DNA of 64,000 nt from Isoetes taiwanensis (Eukaryota; Streptophyta; Lycopodiopsida; Isoetales; Isoetaceae). This document shows positions 48,172 through 61,879 of the stretch, one piece after another. The stretch lies in the NCBI GenBank assembly GCA_021234155.1, contig JAJEKV010000022.1:6278132-6342131 (forward strand). Direction: 5' to 3'. The first letter of the stretch is position 1, and each line of letters begins with the position of its first letter. The position numbers and the translations under genes are program-made. The notes under the pieces are model-generated. The model was not told the DNA's origin. It saw only the letters and a list, made by a program, of their open reading frames with translations, and did no database searches.

Positions 48172-48851
48172 GCCTCCCTTGAGACAAAGCATATAGCCCC
48201 GCCGAATTAAATTGGTACCAAAATTTTAGCCATTGCACCATTAGATATGCTAAAATATGCCTCAGGATGCTCAAGGCACCCTCTACCTAACGAATTGCAC
48301 TTTAACAGGGTCAACCCAAAAACATTCCTCAAGATGCTCAAAGCCACCCCCTTAAGAGGGGCAATCCAAAAACCTCCCCTCCCTTAAAAGAAGTTCGATG
48401 TTTAGATGCCATATCTAGGACCACTTGGGTAGCACCTAGTAATTAAGGCAAAATCATGGAGATCATGATGGAGAGGCTAGGTGCAGCTTCCTCCAGGAAA
48501 AGGAAAAAAAAAAAAAAAGTAAAATTGGAGTAGTCATAAGTTAATTGCATTTTGGCGGGTAAATTGTTCACTCAATAATGGGCTATGGCTCAGATTCTCT
48601 CTTCAAGTATTAACTCTATTGGGTAGTCTCTGAATGAATTGGTGCTTCGTAAGAAATTCTTTAGTGCTCTTTGAGCAAGAAATTCTTTAGTGCTCTTTGA
48701 GCTGAAGGAGACATGGACAGCAAGGGTATAGTATAAACTCTCATAAGATAAAAACTACAATGATGGGTATGGCGGGCACCAAGCTCATAAAACTAAAACT
48801 TTTAACATGAATAAGCAGCCAAATTTTTATCAAGGGAATGAGCAGTAGATT

Positions 48852-48902
48852 CTCAAAACTAATATAGTTTGAGGAACATGCAGGTTCAACTCCTGCATGT
48901 TC
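48852..48902. repeat. Double hairpin with T-arm-like loop, copy B
   Basis: An imperfect 8-9 bp hairpin (ctcaaaact-aatat-agtttgag) is followed directly by a perfect 11 bp stem, gaacatgcagg / cctgcatgttc, closing a 7-base loop ttcaact. The loop and inner stem resemble a tRNA T-arm. However, the stem continues unbroken for 11 pairs and no acceptor 5' strand or anticodon arm can be placed, so it is not called a tRNA. Confidence 0.5.
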
Positions 48903-49209
48903 TTTCACATCTCAATGATGTCCAGAATTGAAATCTATTCAAGCACAAAACTTCTTTTGCAGCGGGTTAGAGAAGAGAAATGTTCGCGGCGGCCGCAAGG
49001 CCGCCGCGATAAATTTCTTGTATCTATAACATGAATCCCTCTCTGCAAAATGCAGTTTACTGGTTCTATAACAATATATCAGTATTGCTGCTCACTTGCA
49101 TCACCACATTATCGGCAACATTGGAGTATGTCAACAGTGCCCCCTCTCTCCAACTCTATTAGGTCTTTATAATGATCAACTGGAAGAAAGGACCCCATGT
49201 GGCACAAGT

Positions 49210-49293
49210 AGCTCCCTTCTACATGCAAGTGATGCAGGCATGTAGAAGGGAAATAGCTCCCTTCTGCATACAAGTGATGCAGGCATGTAGAAG
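49210..49293. repeat. Twin palindromic repeat, copy B
   Basis: Counterpart of 21786-21869. The second unit has cttctgcata for cttctacata. It lies about 105 bases inside the right breakpoint of the large repeat. Confidence 0.6.
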
Positions 49294-49399
49294 TGATACC
49301 AACGCCGTCTTACCTTCAGTTTGAAACAAAGCAAAGTAAAAAAAAGCTAAACAGCTTCAAAGCACGACTTTTTCATTAAAGACGACGTAAAAAGCAAGT

Positions 49400-49537
49400 A
49401 GATGTTTTCATTAAACAAGATATGTCCAAATGGCCCTACAATACTCTTCATTAAAAAGGCAATTTTATAATGAAAACGCAATTTTAATAGGAAAGCGGGC
49501 AATTCCAAATAGAAAACCAAGTTCACATGTCTAACAG
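49400..49537 (-). other. Likely 3' UTR of alpha-tubulin
   Basis: Bases between the tubulin stop codon and the duplication breakpoint. AT-rich, with attaaa-type motifs on the minus strand that could serve as poly-A signals. The UTR may extend into copy B. Confidence 0.4.
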
Positions 49538-52728
<3,191 letters not shown>

Positions 52729-53050
52729 CACTAATAGAATATAATATAGTTTGTAACGTTTTTTGTAACAGAAAATACATTAATTAGTATTTTTTTATTT
52801 GCGTCACAAAAGGTGATTTGTGACGCGTTACCAACGAAGAACCACTTGTAACGCGTTACAAAATATTATTCTGTAACGCGTTACTATAATAATATTTGTG
52901 ACGTGTAACAAATTCTAATCGTAATTGTCGCGCGTCACTAATTAATTTTTATACCACGTGTATTTACATTTGTCACGCATCACGCCACGTGTATTTACAT
53001 TTGTCACGCATCACGAGTGACTCCTAATTGTAACCATAGTTCGTTGTCAC
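52729..53050. mobile_element. CACTA-like left terminus with GTAACGCGTTAC subterminal repeats
   Basis: Begins cactaatag at 52729. Over 300 bases follow repeated palindromic motifs: gtgacgcgttac, tgtaacgcgttaca (twice), gtgacgtgtaac, gcgcgtcac, and two copies of cacgtgtatttacatttgtc. It matches the split terminus at 23831-26030. Dense subterminal repeats of a 10-14 base motif next to a CACTA end are the hallmark of En/Spm-type transposons and bind the TNPA-like protein in known systems. Confidence 0.68.
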
Positions 53051-53198
53051 GGGTGTCAATTGCAAACGTATTGAATTAAAAAAAAGGGGGGAGGGAAGGG
53101 GAATGAGTATCCAAGAGTAAAAGAATACACTGAAAAATTGATTACATGATAGAAAATAATGTATACAAAAAAATATGGTTTAAACTGTTTGAACGAGT

Positions 53199-55042
53199 TT
53201 ATGCAGCATAGCTACTGCTCCTGTCGTCATCTCCATCAAAATAATCCCGACGCATGCGTATCTCGTCACCCTCTACGCCAAGGGGAATGCTATCGTTGGC
53301 AGAATCCACGTTAGGAGCATCAATATCGCCCCCTCCTTCATCGCCTAGTCGCGCCATAATTCTCTGCAAAAGAATTATGATTAATAAACATCGAGGACCA
53401 ATGTCATTGCATAAATAATATCATATGAACTTACTTCTTGATCAGCATGGTGCAGGGGCCATGTGTTATGGCGAGCAAGATAAAGCTCCAACTCAGCAAA
53501 AGACATTCTTTTAGCGAATTGGGCTTGATCAAATGTTGGCTCTTTCCCATATTTTTGGTACTAAAATGCAACAATATAAAAAATTTGTTAGCTTTTATTT
53601 ATACTCAAATAATAGAACCCCCCTCCCCCCCAAAAAAAGCAAAAAATAAAATAAAAAGAAGAGAAGTTAGGAAACTTACAAATTTCGTGGCAAACGTAAG
53701 TTCACCACCGCTACCAAGTCGATGGGCCGCACCAGTATCTTCCTTTCTAGCACTGTAGCATAACCATTTCAATAAAGTTTTAATAATAGACAAGATACAT
53801 CAAGGAATTGTAGGACTTACGCAGCAGCTGCTTTTTGTTGTGCATGTCTCTGATCTCCTGCCTTATCCAACTGGGCTTCTTTAATAGCCCACTCCCAAAA
53901 CTCATCACTTGCTCGTTTAGGCTTTTGAGTATTTTTCTCCAAAGACACCATAGCTTTTTTCTTCATTCTATAACGTCGTGTCCTACAAAACCATAGAATT
54001 GAAATGTGAGTTTCAACTCTAACAACGTATAAACACTTCCAAAAAATCAAATCATCTAAAGCATAATGCATCGGTATTCTATTTTGTATATGATTACCTC
54101 AAAACGCCAGACATCTTGCGCTTCACTTCAGATTTATCAAATCCAACACCATGCTGAGTCTCTAGGGTGTTCAATACCTAAGTCATTGAAAACTTAATTT
54201 ATCATCATTAAATAATAATAACAAAAAAATCTAGTTACAAACTTCTTTAATATCACTAATAAATAACAATAAAAACATCTAGTTACAGACTTCTTGAATA
54301 TCATTAAATAACACTAAAAAAATCTAGGTAGAAACTTACTTCTTCAATATGCGATCTATTTTGTTGGTTCATGTGCTTATGTGGTTCTTTCCAATAAAAC
54401 AAATCGTCTGCCACCCTCTTTATGGATTTTGCAAAAATCCTTGACCCTTGCCCAAGTTTTGGCTTCCCCAAATTGCTTATAGCCATTGGAGGAAGACCCG
54501 TTGTACCTTGTATAACCTTTGTGCCTGGTTCATACTTGAAGATTCCAATCTAGAAAGCAACCAACATGCAATATCATAAGAAAGGAACAAGAAATAAAGT
54601 ATAATAATTATACAAACCTGAACAAGAATACAAAAAGTATAATAATTATACAAACCTGAACAGGCTGCTCCTCGGATGAAGGTGGAGGGCGTCGTGGCCT
54701 CCCTCTACCTCTAGAACCTGTGGAAGTCATAGGCGTAGATATATTTATAGGATCCGTCGATGTAGGACCTACGGAGGGGGTGGCGTCATGCCCTGGGGAC
54801 GGCAATGGTGTCCGATGGGCAACATGTGTGATCATCTCCATGCTGCGTCGCTGCTCCTGTGGCTGCTCCTGATCCCTCATGATCTGGTCAAACCTTGGGT
54901 TCAACCTCCTTGCAAGTTGGATAGTACCAACAGTGTCCTGTATCCACCCATTAATCCGTTCCTCTATCCCCCCAGCTGCTTTGTATATCTCTGAGAGTAT
55001 CCGCACTGCAACATTAAATGGGTCCTGCAAAATCTCATCCAT
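53199..55042 (-). CDS. Intact seven-exon transposon-type gene, 400 aa (CACTA ORF, TNPA/Transposase_24-like)
   Basis: Exons (descending): 55042-54656, 54549-54340, 54177-54098, 53982-53821, 53752-53680, 53560-53435 and 53363-53199. Every intron has GT-AG ends, all phases agree, and the frame is open for 400 residues. The product has an N-terminal helical part, a Pro/Ser-rich linker with an AT-hook-like GRGRPRR (about 112-118), then GQGSRIFAKSIKRVADDLFY, then RRYRMKKKAM, EFWEWAIKEA, and KEDTGAAHRLGSGGELTFAT followed by YGKEPT. That last order (TG..GS..F..., then GKEPT) resembles the Transposase_24 (Ptta/En/Spm) family of CACTA accessory proteins; this is inference. It lies 150 bases inside the CACTA-like terminus. 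An acceptor-like atatag directly precedes the ATG, so an upstream 5' UTR exon is possible. Confidence 0.82.
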
Positions 55043-55449
55043 CTATATTTGAACACATGTTAGCATATGCAAAATTAATAGAAATCCTTACTTCAAGTAC
55101 TCTTAAAATTAAAAAACGCTTACAATACTTATTCAAGCTCACGGACAAACTCAAATATTTTATTATGACTTATTCATGTTTTGAACATAACAATTAATAT
55201 GGAGAAAGAGTGAGATTTATAGCATTAACACGGGGGCAAACTCAGAAGTATAGTTTCTTCTAAATGTTTTTTTTTTTTTTCATTGGCATCACATTCAATT
55301 CTAACATTCATTTGTAACTGTGTCTCAAAAACGAGTCTTTACACTATTTCTTTTACATGATGGTATTGATCATCACATTCGAAGCTATAATACACTCATC
55401 TAGTACTGACTGCAACATTTTTCATTCTGTTGTCTTTCTTCAAAACGAT
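55043..55449. other. Non-coding gap inside the putative CACTA element
   Basis: AT-rich with a T-run near 55267-55280. No gene or motif was recognised. It separates the transposon-type gene from the SMXL fragment. Confidence 0.45.
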
Positions 55450-56900
55450 TTACTCATCAGTGCCCATTTTTATCCTCCTGGGCAACTGCACTCTAGTAGG
55501 CATAGTAGAACCTTTATCTGGTATTAATCTTATGATAAGCTTATTTGCGGATGATCTGAAACCAGGAGCCATTTGAGCTATAGCATCTGCAAAGGCTTCG
55601 TTTATCCATCTGTCAAAGGTTTCGGTTCCATAGTCTTCTTCCCATATGCTGGCAACTATATGCTCTAGAACATTCACATCAATTTCCACTAGGGTGCTCA
55701 TAGACACTGCTTTTGTAGCCATATCGCTGATTGTTTCTAGCACTCGCTTAGAAACTTCATCAAAATCAAAGGGCTGAAACATGATGCTCTCATCAAAGCG
55801 ATTCTGCGAGACTGAATCACCAAGTATTTGTGCGATAATATACTCTTTACTCTTAGGACTTCACCGACATGTTTCAAGAAGTGACCTTGCATTATCATCC
55901 ACCGTGAGGTTCAGATCCAATCAAGGGATAACTCATCATGCCCTCTACTTCTTTTTTCCCAAAAACTGCTTAGTAATTCAGCCCCATTTGGCTTTATGTT
56001 TTTACTGGACTTGCCTGTACTTGTGGTACGGTGATCGCTTTTTCCACTTGATGGTATGATTTATATTCTACAAATGACACCAGCCCAAAGATCATCAATG
56101 TGAGCAAAATCCTCATCAATCGCTCCATCGGTAATCTCATTTCCCTACCCTATGTATTGTTGCTAGCCTTTCTTCTACTAATAGAGTAGAAGCTTTAGAG
56201 CTTGAAACAGTTTGGTTCCAAACTGGATGTCACAATGACAATAACATTTGCAAAGCTTACTTCTAGATCCATGAGAGTCACAAAGTTTACCTGTTTCCAT
56301 AGCCCCGAAAGCAATCCTCTTTTAAGTGTGGCATCGGCTTGGTCTAAGTCTTCCAAAAGGAGGGACGCAGATATGGTTTTGACCGCGACAGGCGTCTAGG
56401 ATGATATCCAAGTTAGTTCTCCCCTAAATGACCTCTTATTGACGTCGTCTTCAGTTGCTTTCACGTTCAAGGATACGAAATTATCGATCCAAATACAAGT
56501 TACGATAGAGCCTTTGCTAGTTTTCTCTTCCATATTCCGTCGGGGCCAAGAAAGAGTAACGGATATCACTCTTCAAGTTAACTCCTCGTTGCCCCGCACA
56601 TACCCGATCGACACCTTTGTGTAACTATTGAAGAGAGAGAGGTCACCATGATCCGGGCTGCCAAGGTACCCTTTCCTCCAAGCTTTTAAGTAGGCTTTTA
56701 AATTGAAGTAGTTCCCTTCTTTTGGTCCAAAGAGCAAAGCTGTTCTTTTGCAAGACTGTCGCGGGTGGATTAAGTGAAGAGGGCATGCAATTTTGTGATT
56801 TAATGGGAAAGAAGGAATTAAGCATAGGTGTGCATCCTGCAGTATCTTCGATCCGCTCTGCATGGCACTTTCCTCCATTGACACTGTTATCAAGTTCAGC
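55450..56900 (-). pseudogene. SMXL/DWARF53-like gene, 3' fragment
   Basis: SMXL proteins are Clp-ATPase-like repressors of strigolactone/karrikin signalling. Recognisable parts, in the correct order on the minus strand but in shifting frames: SLEERVPWQ (about 56650), a P-loop-like LLFLGPDGIWKRKLAKALS (about 56500-56560), a Walker-B-like SLLLEDLDQADATLKRGL (about 56310-56370), EVSFANVIVIVTSS (about 56230-56280), an EAR-type DLNLTVDDNA (about 55890-55920), and the open C-terminal block from MFQPFDFDEVSKRVLETISD (55782) to the stop at 55450. The N-terminal domain and first exons are missing. Frameshifts and stops make it a pseudogene as written. It was probably captured by the surrounding CACTA-like element, since it shares the transposon gene's strand. 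Confidence 0.8.
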
Positions 56901-57206
56901 CCTACTGTTACAGGGCTGATTTACACCAGACCTTCCTAAAACCAAATCAGTTTGCACTGTTAATCCAATTGTTCTGTCATATTTGCTGTAATGGCCATTC
57001 CCAAATATATATATCTAAATGGGACAACCATAAAAGTCCACGTATTCAGACACAATACAAAAGTGCGAGAACTAGGCCGAGCTCGAAGAGCAGCAGCCTT
57101 GTCGTCTCCGGCATGGATTTGCCTGTTAATGGCCTTCTTATTCATCCCATCTTCTCGGGCAATGCAGGTCAGCTAAAGCTTATCGACCTCTACTTTCTTA
57201 ACTGTT

Positions 57207-57790
57207 TCATTTCATATTTTGTTGTATCAGCTGAATTTCTAGTGTTAGTTTGCATTGAGCTGGGAGCTGGGTGCACAATCTGAGAAATTGTTTTGGAATC
57301 ATAGTACAGGCATCAACAATGCTAACAAAAGTAACCTTGTTTGGGGGTATATTCTCCTGCAGCATCTGGTAACAGACTTGAATGGATTCTTCGCCACAGT
57401 TAAAATACATGTCAATTAATGAGCCACACTTTTGATAAGAGGCAGGGTACAGTTTCAAGCAATTTCTCTGCCTTAATCAAGTATCCTGATCGTGCATAAT
57501 CAAGTATAGTGATCTTCTGTGGGCATAATGCCATACCTCCTGCATTACTTTGAAATACTCATGACCCTTGACCACCAAACTTGCGCGGCCACAGGCAGCA
57601 AGCAGACATGTGAATGTTAGGATTTACACCATGTTCTTGCATGTCTTCAAAAAATTGGACAGCCATGCTCCCTGCAAAATTAAGGCCATGCCCTTTAATC
57701 ATTGCATTTCAAGGAGCGACATCTTCAACCTGAAGAGCCTCTATAGATGAGCCACAGCTTAGAGCCATACTGAATCCACAAATTTGAGAA
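57207..57790 (-). pseudogene. PPR protein fragment
   Basis: Reads like pentatricopeptide repeats of the PLS type, whose members act in organellar RNA processing. Seen: NAMIKGHGLNFAGSMAVQFF with a TGA where the conserved Trp precedes NAM, then CGRASLVVKGHEYFKVMQE, then ARSGYLIKAEKLLE, then SLIDMYFNCGEESIQVCYQM and NKVTFVSIVDAC. Several frameshifts; no start, targeting peptide or full repeat array. A captured or decayed fragment inside the putative CACTA element. Confidence 0.72.
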
Positions 57791-58162
57791 AAAAAAATCC
57801 TCTAAGACTAGAGATTTTCCAGTGAGCTTTGCTTACGGTAGAACTCTTTTCCATAAACCCTCCTCCACAACTAACTTCCAAAAGTGTATTGTAACATGTC
57901 ATAAAAGAATAGCATTTTGGACTATGTCCAGCATATCCAAGCTTCCAGAATGCTATTTCAGAGAATTTCGACTACATAATGCTATATTCTTGATGTTCTG
58001 TTGCACCAAATTGATGTACCTGCATTCCATGCATCTAAAACATTGCATGTCAGTGTACATTTGTGGACTAGTGCCATATGGCACCCCAAATCCATGACAT
58101 GCTTCATATTGCTCCATATTACTTGGATGCATCGATTGTGCAAGTTTCGAATGTGCATCTAG

Positions 58163-59350
58163 TCAAAACTGAGCTATTGCTACCATGGGTGGTAAAATGA
58201 GTACACCCCAACAAAGAACAAGCCCAAGCTTTCTTGTCCTCCTCGCTTGTAACCACCAAGAGCTTGACAAGCTTTTCATAAGCTTCTGATTTGTCATTTC
58301 ATTGATTATTAGGAGAAGAGCCCTTCTAGCAAGATCTGTTTGGTTTTCCATTGCCAAGGCAATCTGGTGATAACATGCAAATACTGTCATAGCTACATGG
58401 TACCCTTAGACTCCATAATATCTGGCACTAACATGATAAGACATACTTAGATCATCCAAATGCAAGAAAATACAGTATGCACCTTGATAATGAGCCTTGC
58501 AGCAATTGCAATGCTTGCCAACTGCAGAAAATTTGCATGAGTATTCTGCGGGGAAATAAGTGGCTGCAACTCGTACTTTCTCATCCTCTGTCCATTTGAT
58601 CCTTCGAAAAAGCTTCATCGCCATAGCTCTATGAAATCAGAATCATTAACAAGGCATAAACTTTGGAATCTTCTGCTCTTGCTGCCTCCTTTTGGATCTT
58701 AAAGCATTCCACTGCTTTTCCATAACAGAAGGATTTGACATAGACACAACCCAGTTCCATGCTCACCTCATCCTTTAGTACATCGGATCTTGCAAGCTCC
58801 AAGCTTTTCTCTAGCCAGCTTTGGTTTTCAGGCAAGCCTTCTCTTTGCAGTTAAATCAGAGAATCCATCCACAAAAGAATAGACCTCTTTTGCTGAAACG
58901 TTATATAGTCTATAATCTTGGAACGGCAAGGGAAAACAACCCTTCAAGATGTCTTCAATATGGGCACAGGCAGGATACCCCTCTAGGATTCTCTATTGAG
59001 AAGATAAAGCCTCCCTCCAGTAATTTCTGTATCTCTGCATGCACCATCTTTAGAAAGCGTGCTGCAGCATGTGCTTCACTGGTTTGGCACGTTCTTTCAA
59101 ACTGCAGGAGCCTACCTACTGTTAGTGTACTCTCACATCCTTGCTTGCTGTCTATGTCAAGATATTCCCATCTTATTAGAGAGTGTGTGCTTCCCTATTT
59201 TGTGCACAAATGCAGATGTCCAGGGACCTCCCTTCAAGCATTTCTTCGAAGAGTTCAGTAGCTGGAGTGTCCTGCCATTGATTTTCAAAAAGCCTCATCC
59301 CTTTCTAGCATTTGTCAAACAGTTCCATTTAATCAAACAGTTACCATGAG
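58163..59350 (-). pseudogene. Unidentified gene fragment, helical-repeat-like
   Basis: Minus-strand blocks in order: a weak block near 58980-59060 (AHAARFLKMVHAE-like), then SWLEKSLELARSDVLKDEVS and VKSFCYGKAVECFKIQKEAA (58629-58835), then MKLFRRIKWTEDEKVRVAAT (58406-58624), then DLARRALLLI (58163-58390). The spacing of Ala/Leu and Cys-phe pairs resembles TPR-type helical repeats, but I cannot name the protein. Same strand as the SMXL and PPR fragments, consistent with a shared capture. Confidence 0.35.
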
Positions 59351-60039
59351 CTCTCACTTGAACATCCGTTCATACTGTTCCCTTCAACCTTCTCTTGTAA
59401 CGTGGGCTCCTCTTCTTCATCAATAATTTTACGGATGTCCAAATTGATGGAAACTGCTTTTTTTCTGAACACAAAATTGGTCTTGATGAGAAGAAACTAG
59501 CGCATACAGTCAGCACCTATGCTCAAAGAGGATTCCACACAAAGCTTGTGCCTTCTAGGTTCTTAGATTGCCGTCATATGAAGAAGATGCACTCATTACA
59601 ATAAAATTCACCATTCTGTTTGAGTGTAGCTTAATATACGAGGCTTCCACATCAAAGCTTGCATATATGAGCCAACTCTATTCTTGCACATCAAAGCTTG
59701 CATACTCTATTACAAATAAACGTATCTAATTTCTGACCTGGTTTTGCCTTCTTACTCAATTCCTTGAAAATAGCCCTTTGCTTCCCTCGGAATTTTGCCC
59801 GTTTGAATTTGCCTCTCTACATCGGTGAAATTAAAACACAATGTTTGAGCATTCTTGCTACCTATGCATAAATTTTAAATTGAAAGTGAGGGATTTTAGA
59901 TTGAAAGTGAGGGATAAAAAACTACCTGGAAGGATGATGAGTAGCGTCTACAGATCAACCTTCAGCACCGCAAGCACCGCAAACAAGATCGATTAGCAAG
60001 ATTGGCGGGAATCAAGAAATCACGGAAGAATTTGGGAAT
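59351..60039. other. Gap with possible 5' exons of the CACTA gene
   Basis: On the minus strand, a leader-like stretch with a donor (ttccag|gtagtt near 59927) and a short basic frame (RGKFKRAKFRGKQRAIFKEL, about 59760-59820) followed by another donor-like cag|gtcag. These could be 5' exons of the transposon gene at 53199-55042, with captured fragments lying in its intron. This is speculative. Confidence 0.25.
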
Positions 60040-60160
60040 TTGGGAATAAGTTTGTGACGCATCCCCGCCACCTGTGACTCGTTACAATGAAGAAGATGAA
60101 AAAATTTGTGACGATTCCCCACCACCTGTGACTCGTTACAACTTGTTACAAGATTGCATT
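60040..60160. repeat. Subterminal-type repeats, right side of putative CACTA element
   Basis: Contains tttgtgacgcatccccgccacctgtgactcgttaca-type units twice (about 60050-60085 and 60110-60140) plus acttgttacaag. They match in kind the GTGACGCGTTAC motifs at 52740-53050. The exact right terminus (an inverted ...tagtg) was not found. Confidence 0.5.
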
Positions 60161-60189
60161 GATAATTTCTCTTTTGAATTTATTTGTCC

Positions 60190-61030
60190 CTTATAAGCCA
60201 TATATGTAAGCATAAGTGTTACATATCAATTGGAAGGTGTGTAGAGAGGGGCAAGAGAAATAGAATTGCAAATCTGTCTGCCAGACCAGTTTATATTATG
60301 AATAAGAGTAGAGCCAATTGTACTCTTTCCACAAAGCCAAAAAGGAATGCCGTTTCTTGGACATCCATAGTAGCTGGCTATACACAAAATGCGCGAATTA
60401 TTGATGCTTCCTTTCTTTTCCAACAAATGCCTTTTCAGAATATATTATAGTGGACGCATTGTGATCGTTATTGTTAGTTATCTTTAGCATGGTTCCTTGA
60501 TAAAGGCTTTTCAATATTTATCAGATGCTGAACTTAATTTACTCTTATGGAACACCATGCTAGCAGGTTATGTCCAACATGGGGGGATCCAAACCTGGCC
60601 TAAATTTTTTTGCATGTATGTTCTATAACTAAGTTGTTTCATGGAACATCTTGATTTCAGGATATAGTCAAGATAGCAATCTTCATCAAAGCTTTTGAGC
60701 TGTTTCAGTAAATGCCTCAGAGAGACATTGTTTTTTGGAATATTGTGATTGCAGCCTATGCCTAATATGGGCTTGCAGAAGAGGCATTTGGCTTCTTTGA
60801 GCAAATGTCAGAACGTAATGTGTCTTCATGGAATACTATGTGGACAGCATCCAACAAACTGTGTCAAATGTTGTAGGCAATGAAATTCTTTTTAAAGATA
60901 TTGTCTCTTGGTTTAGCCTATTGTACAGATGGATCTCCAGCGCATGTATTATAGTTCTTTCACCAGATGCTACAACATGGTTTAGATGCCACAACATGAT
61001 TCAGTTTTCTGGACTGCCATGATTTCTACT
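60190..61030 (+). pseudogene. PPR pseudogene, plus strand
   Basis: PLS-type PPR signatures in shifting frames: NAVSWTSIVAGYTQNARIID and ASFLFQQMPFQNI (60340-60445), RDIVFWNIVIAAYA (about 60720-60765), then YGLAEEAFGFFEQMSERNVS (about 60768-60830) with SSWNTM. Stops separate the repeats. It lies outside the putative CACTA boundary and on the opposite strand from the PPR fragment at 57207-57790. Confidence 0.75.
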
Positions 61031-61785
61031 TATCTAGTCTGTCGTGGTACGCTGAAGGAGTCCCTTCTTATGCATTGCATTATGCATCAATGTCACTAAA
61101 AATCAGACCATCGACCATTAATCCCTGCACTTAAATCTTATCTATGACCTAGGTTAGATATCTATGCAAATATCTAATTAATATTTTTCACATTCGCAAC
61201 TTATGCATGTATCTTGTATAGGGCTAGGGAATGCTATTTGTTACAAAAGACTCTTTAGCTTAAAAAAGTTCAAATGTGGATATGCCACAAACCAATAAGC
61301 TAGATCTATTGAGGGTGGTTTATGACATACTAGCTTAGAGATGTTGAAGTAACAATATTGCCCATGAGATATATAATAGTATTTATTGCATGGCAAGTGC
61401 AATCAACTCACAAGGGACACCACTTAATATAAATTTCTTGATTTACGGTCCAACGATAATCCCGACCCAAGTTCCATGTTATCCATGCAAATTTGTTGTA
61501 GGGGATTAGGTATTTTTTTAGGATAAACCGTAGTTCTTTAACATTCCTAAAGCTAAGAAATGAGCTCCATGGTTTGTTGAACCATTTATAATTATTGGTC
61601 ACGTTGGACCCAAGCTCATCGATTGAACTTGCCAAGTAGAGTGCATAATGAGTTTCAAAGTGCAGGACCATGGGGTCTATAGGTAGCTCTGGCCTATAGG
61701 TGGCACCCCTAATTTAAGTGTGCTCATCTTCTTGTACATCTACATATACAAAGTTTACTATTTTTACCCATATGCATACAAGAGT
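61031..61785. other. No recognisable gene
   Basis: AT-rich flank between the PPR pseudogene and the second CACTA terminus. Short frames only, with no motif. Confidence 0.5.
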
Positions 61786-61879
61786 CACTACAAGGGATAG
61801 TCGACCTTCAATGACGTCTAGAGGTCGTTGAACGACGTCTGATTTAAATTCTGATTTTTTGTCAGCTAGCTTCCTAAGT

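Larger units (their letters stand above)
27330..49399. repeat. Large segmental repeat, copy B
   Basis: Second copy of bases 1-21975, separated from it by about 5.3 kb of unrelated LINE and CACTA sequence. Copy B keeps longer open frames in several places, notably the HUH motif region (42762-43397) and the coding remnant at 47027-47272, where copy A is broken. It has one private insertion, a 124 bp LINE end at 36388-36511. Its right end lies only 138 bp from the alpha-tubulin stop codon. The motif ttttcattaaa occurs just before and just after the breakpoint, a possible junction microhomology. It may be a true segmental duplication or two haplotypes joined in assembly; sequence alone cannot decide. 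Confidence 0.93.

Noticed and set aside
48865-48902. Possible tRNA gene (T-arm-like loop)
   Set aside because: The stem continues for 11 unbroken pairs, and no anticodon arm or acceptor 5' strand can be placed upstream.
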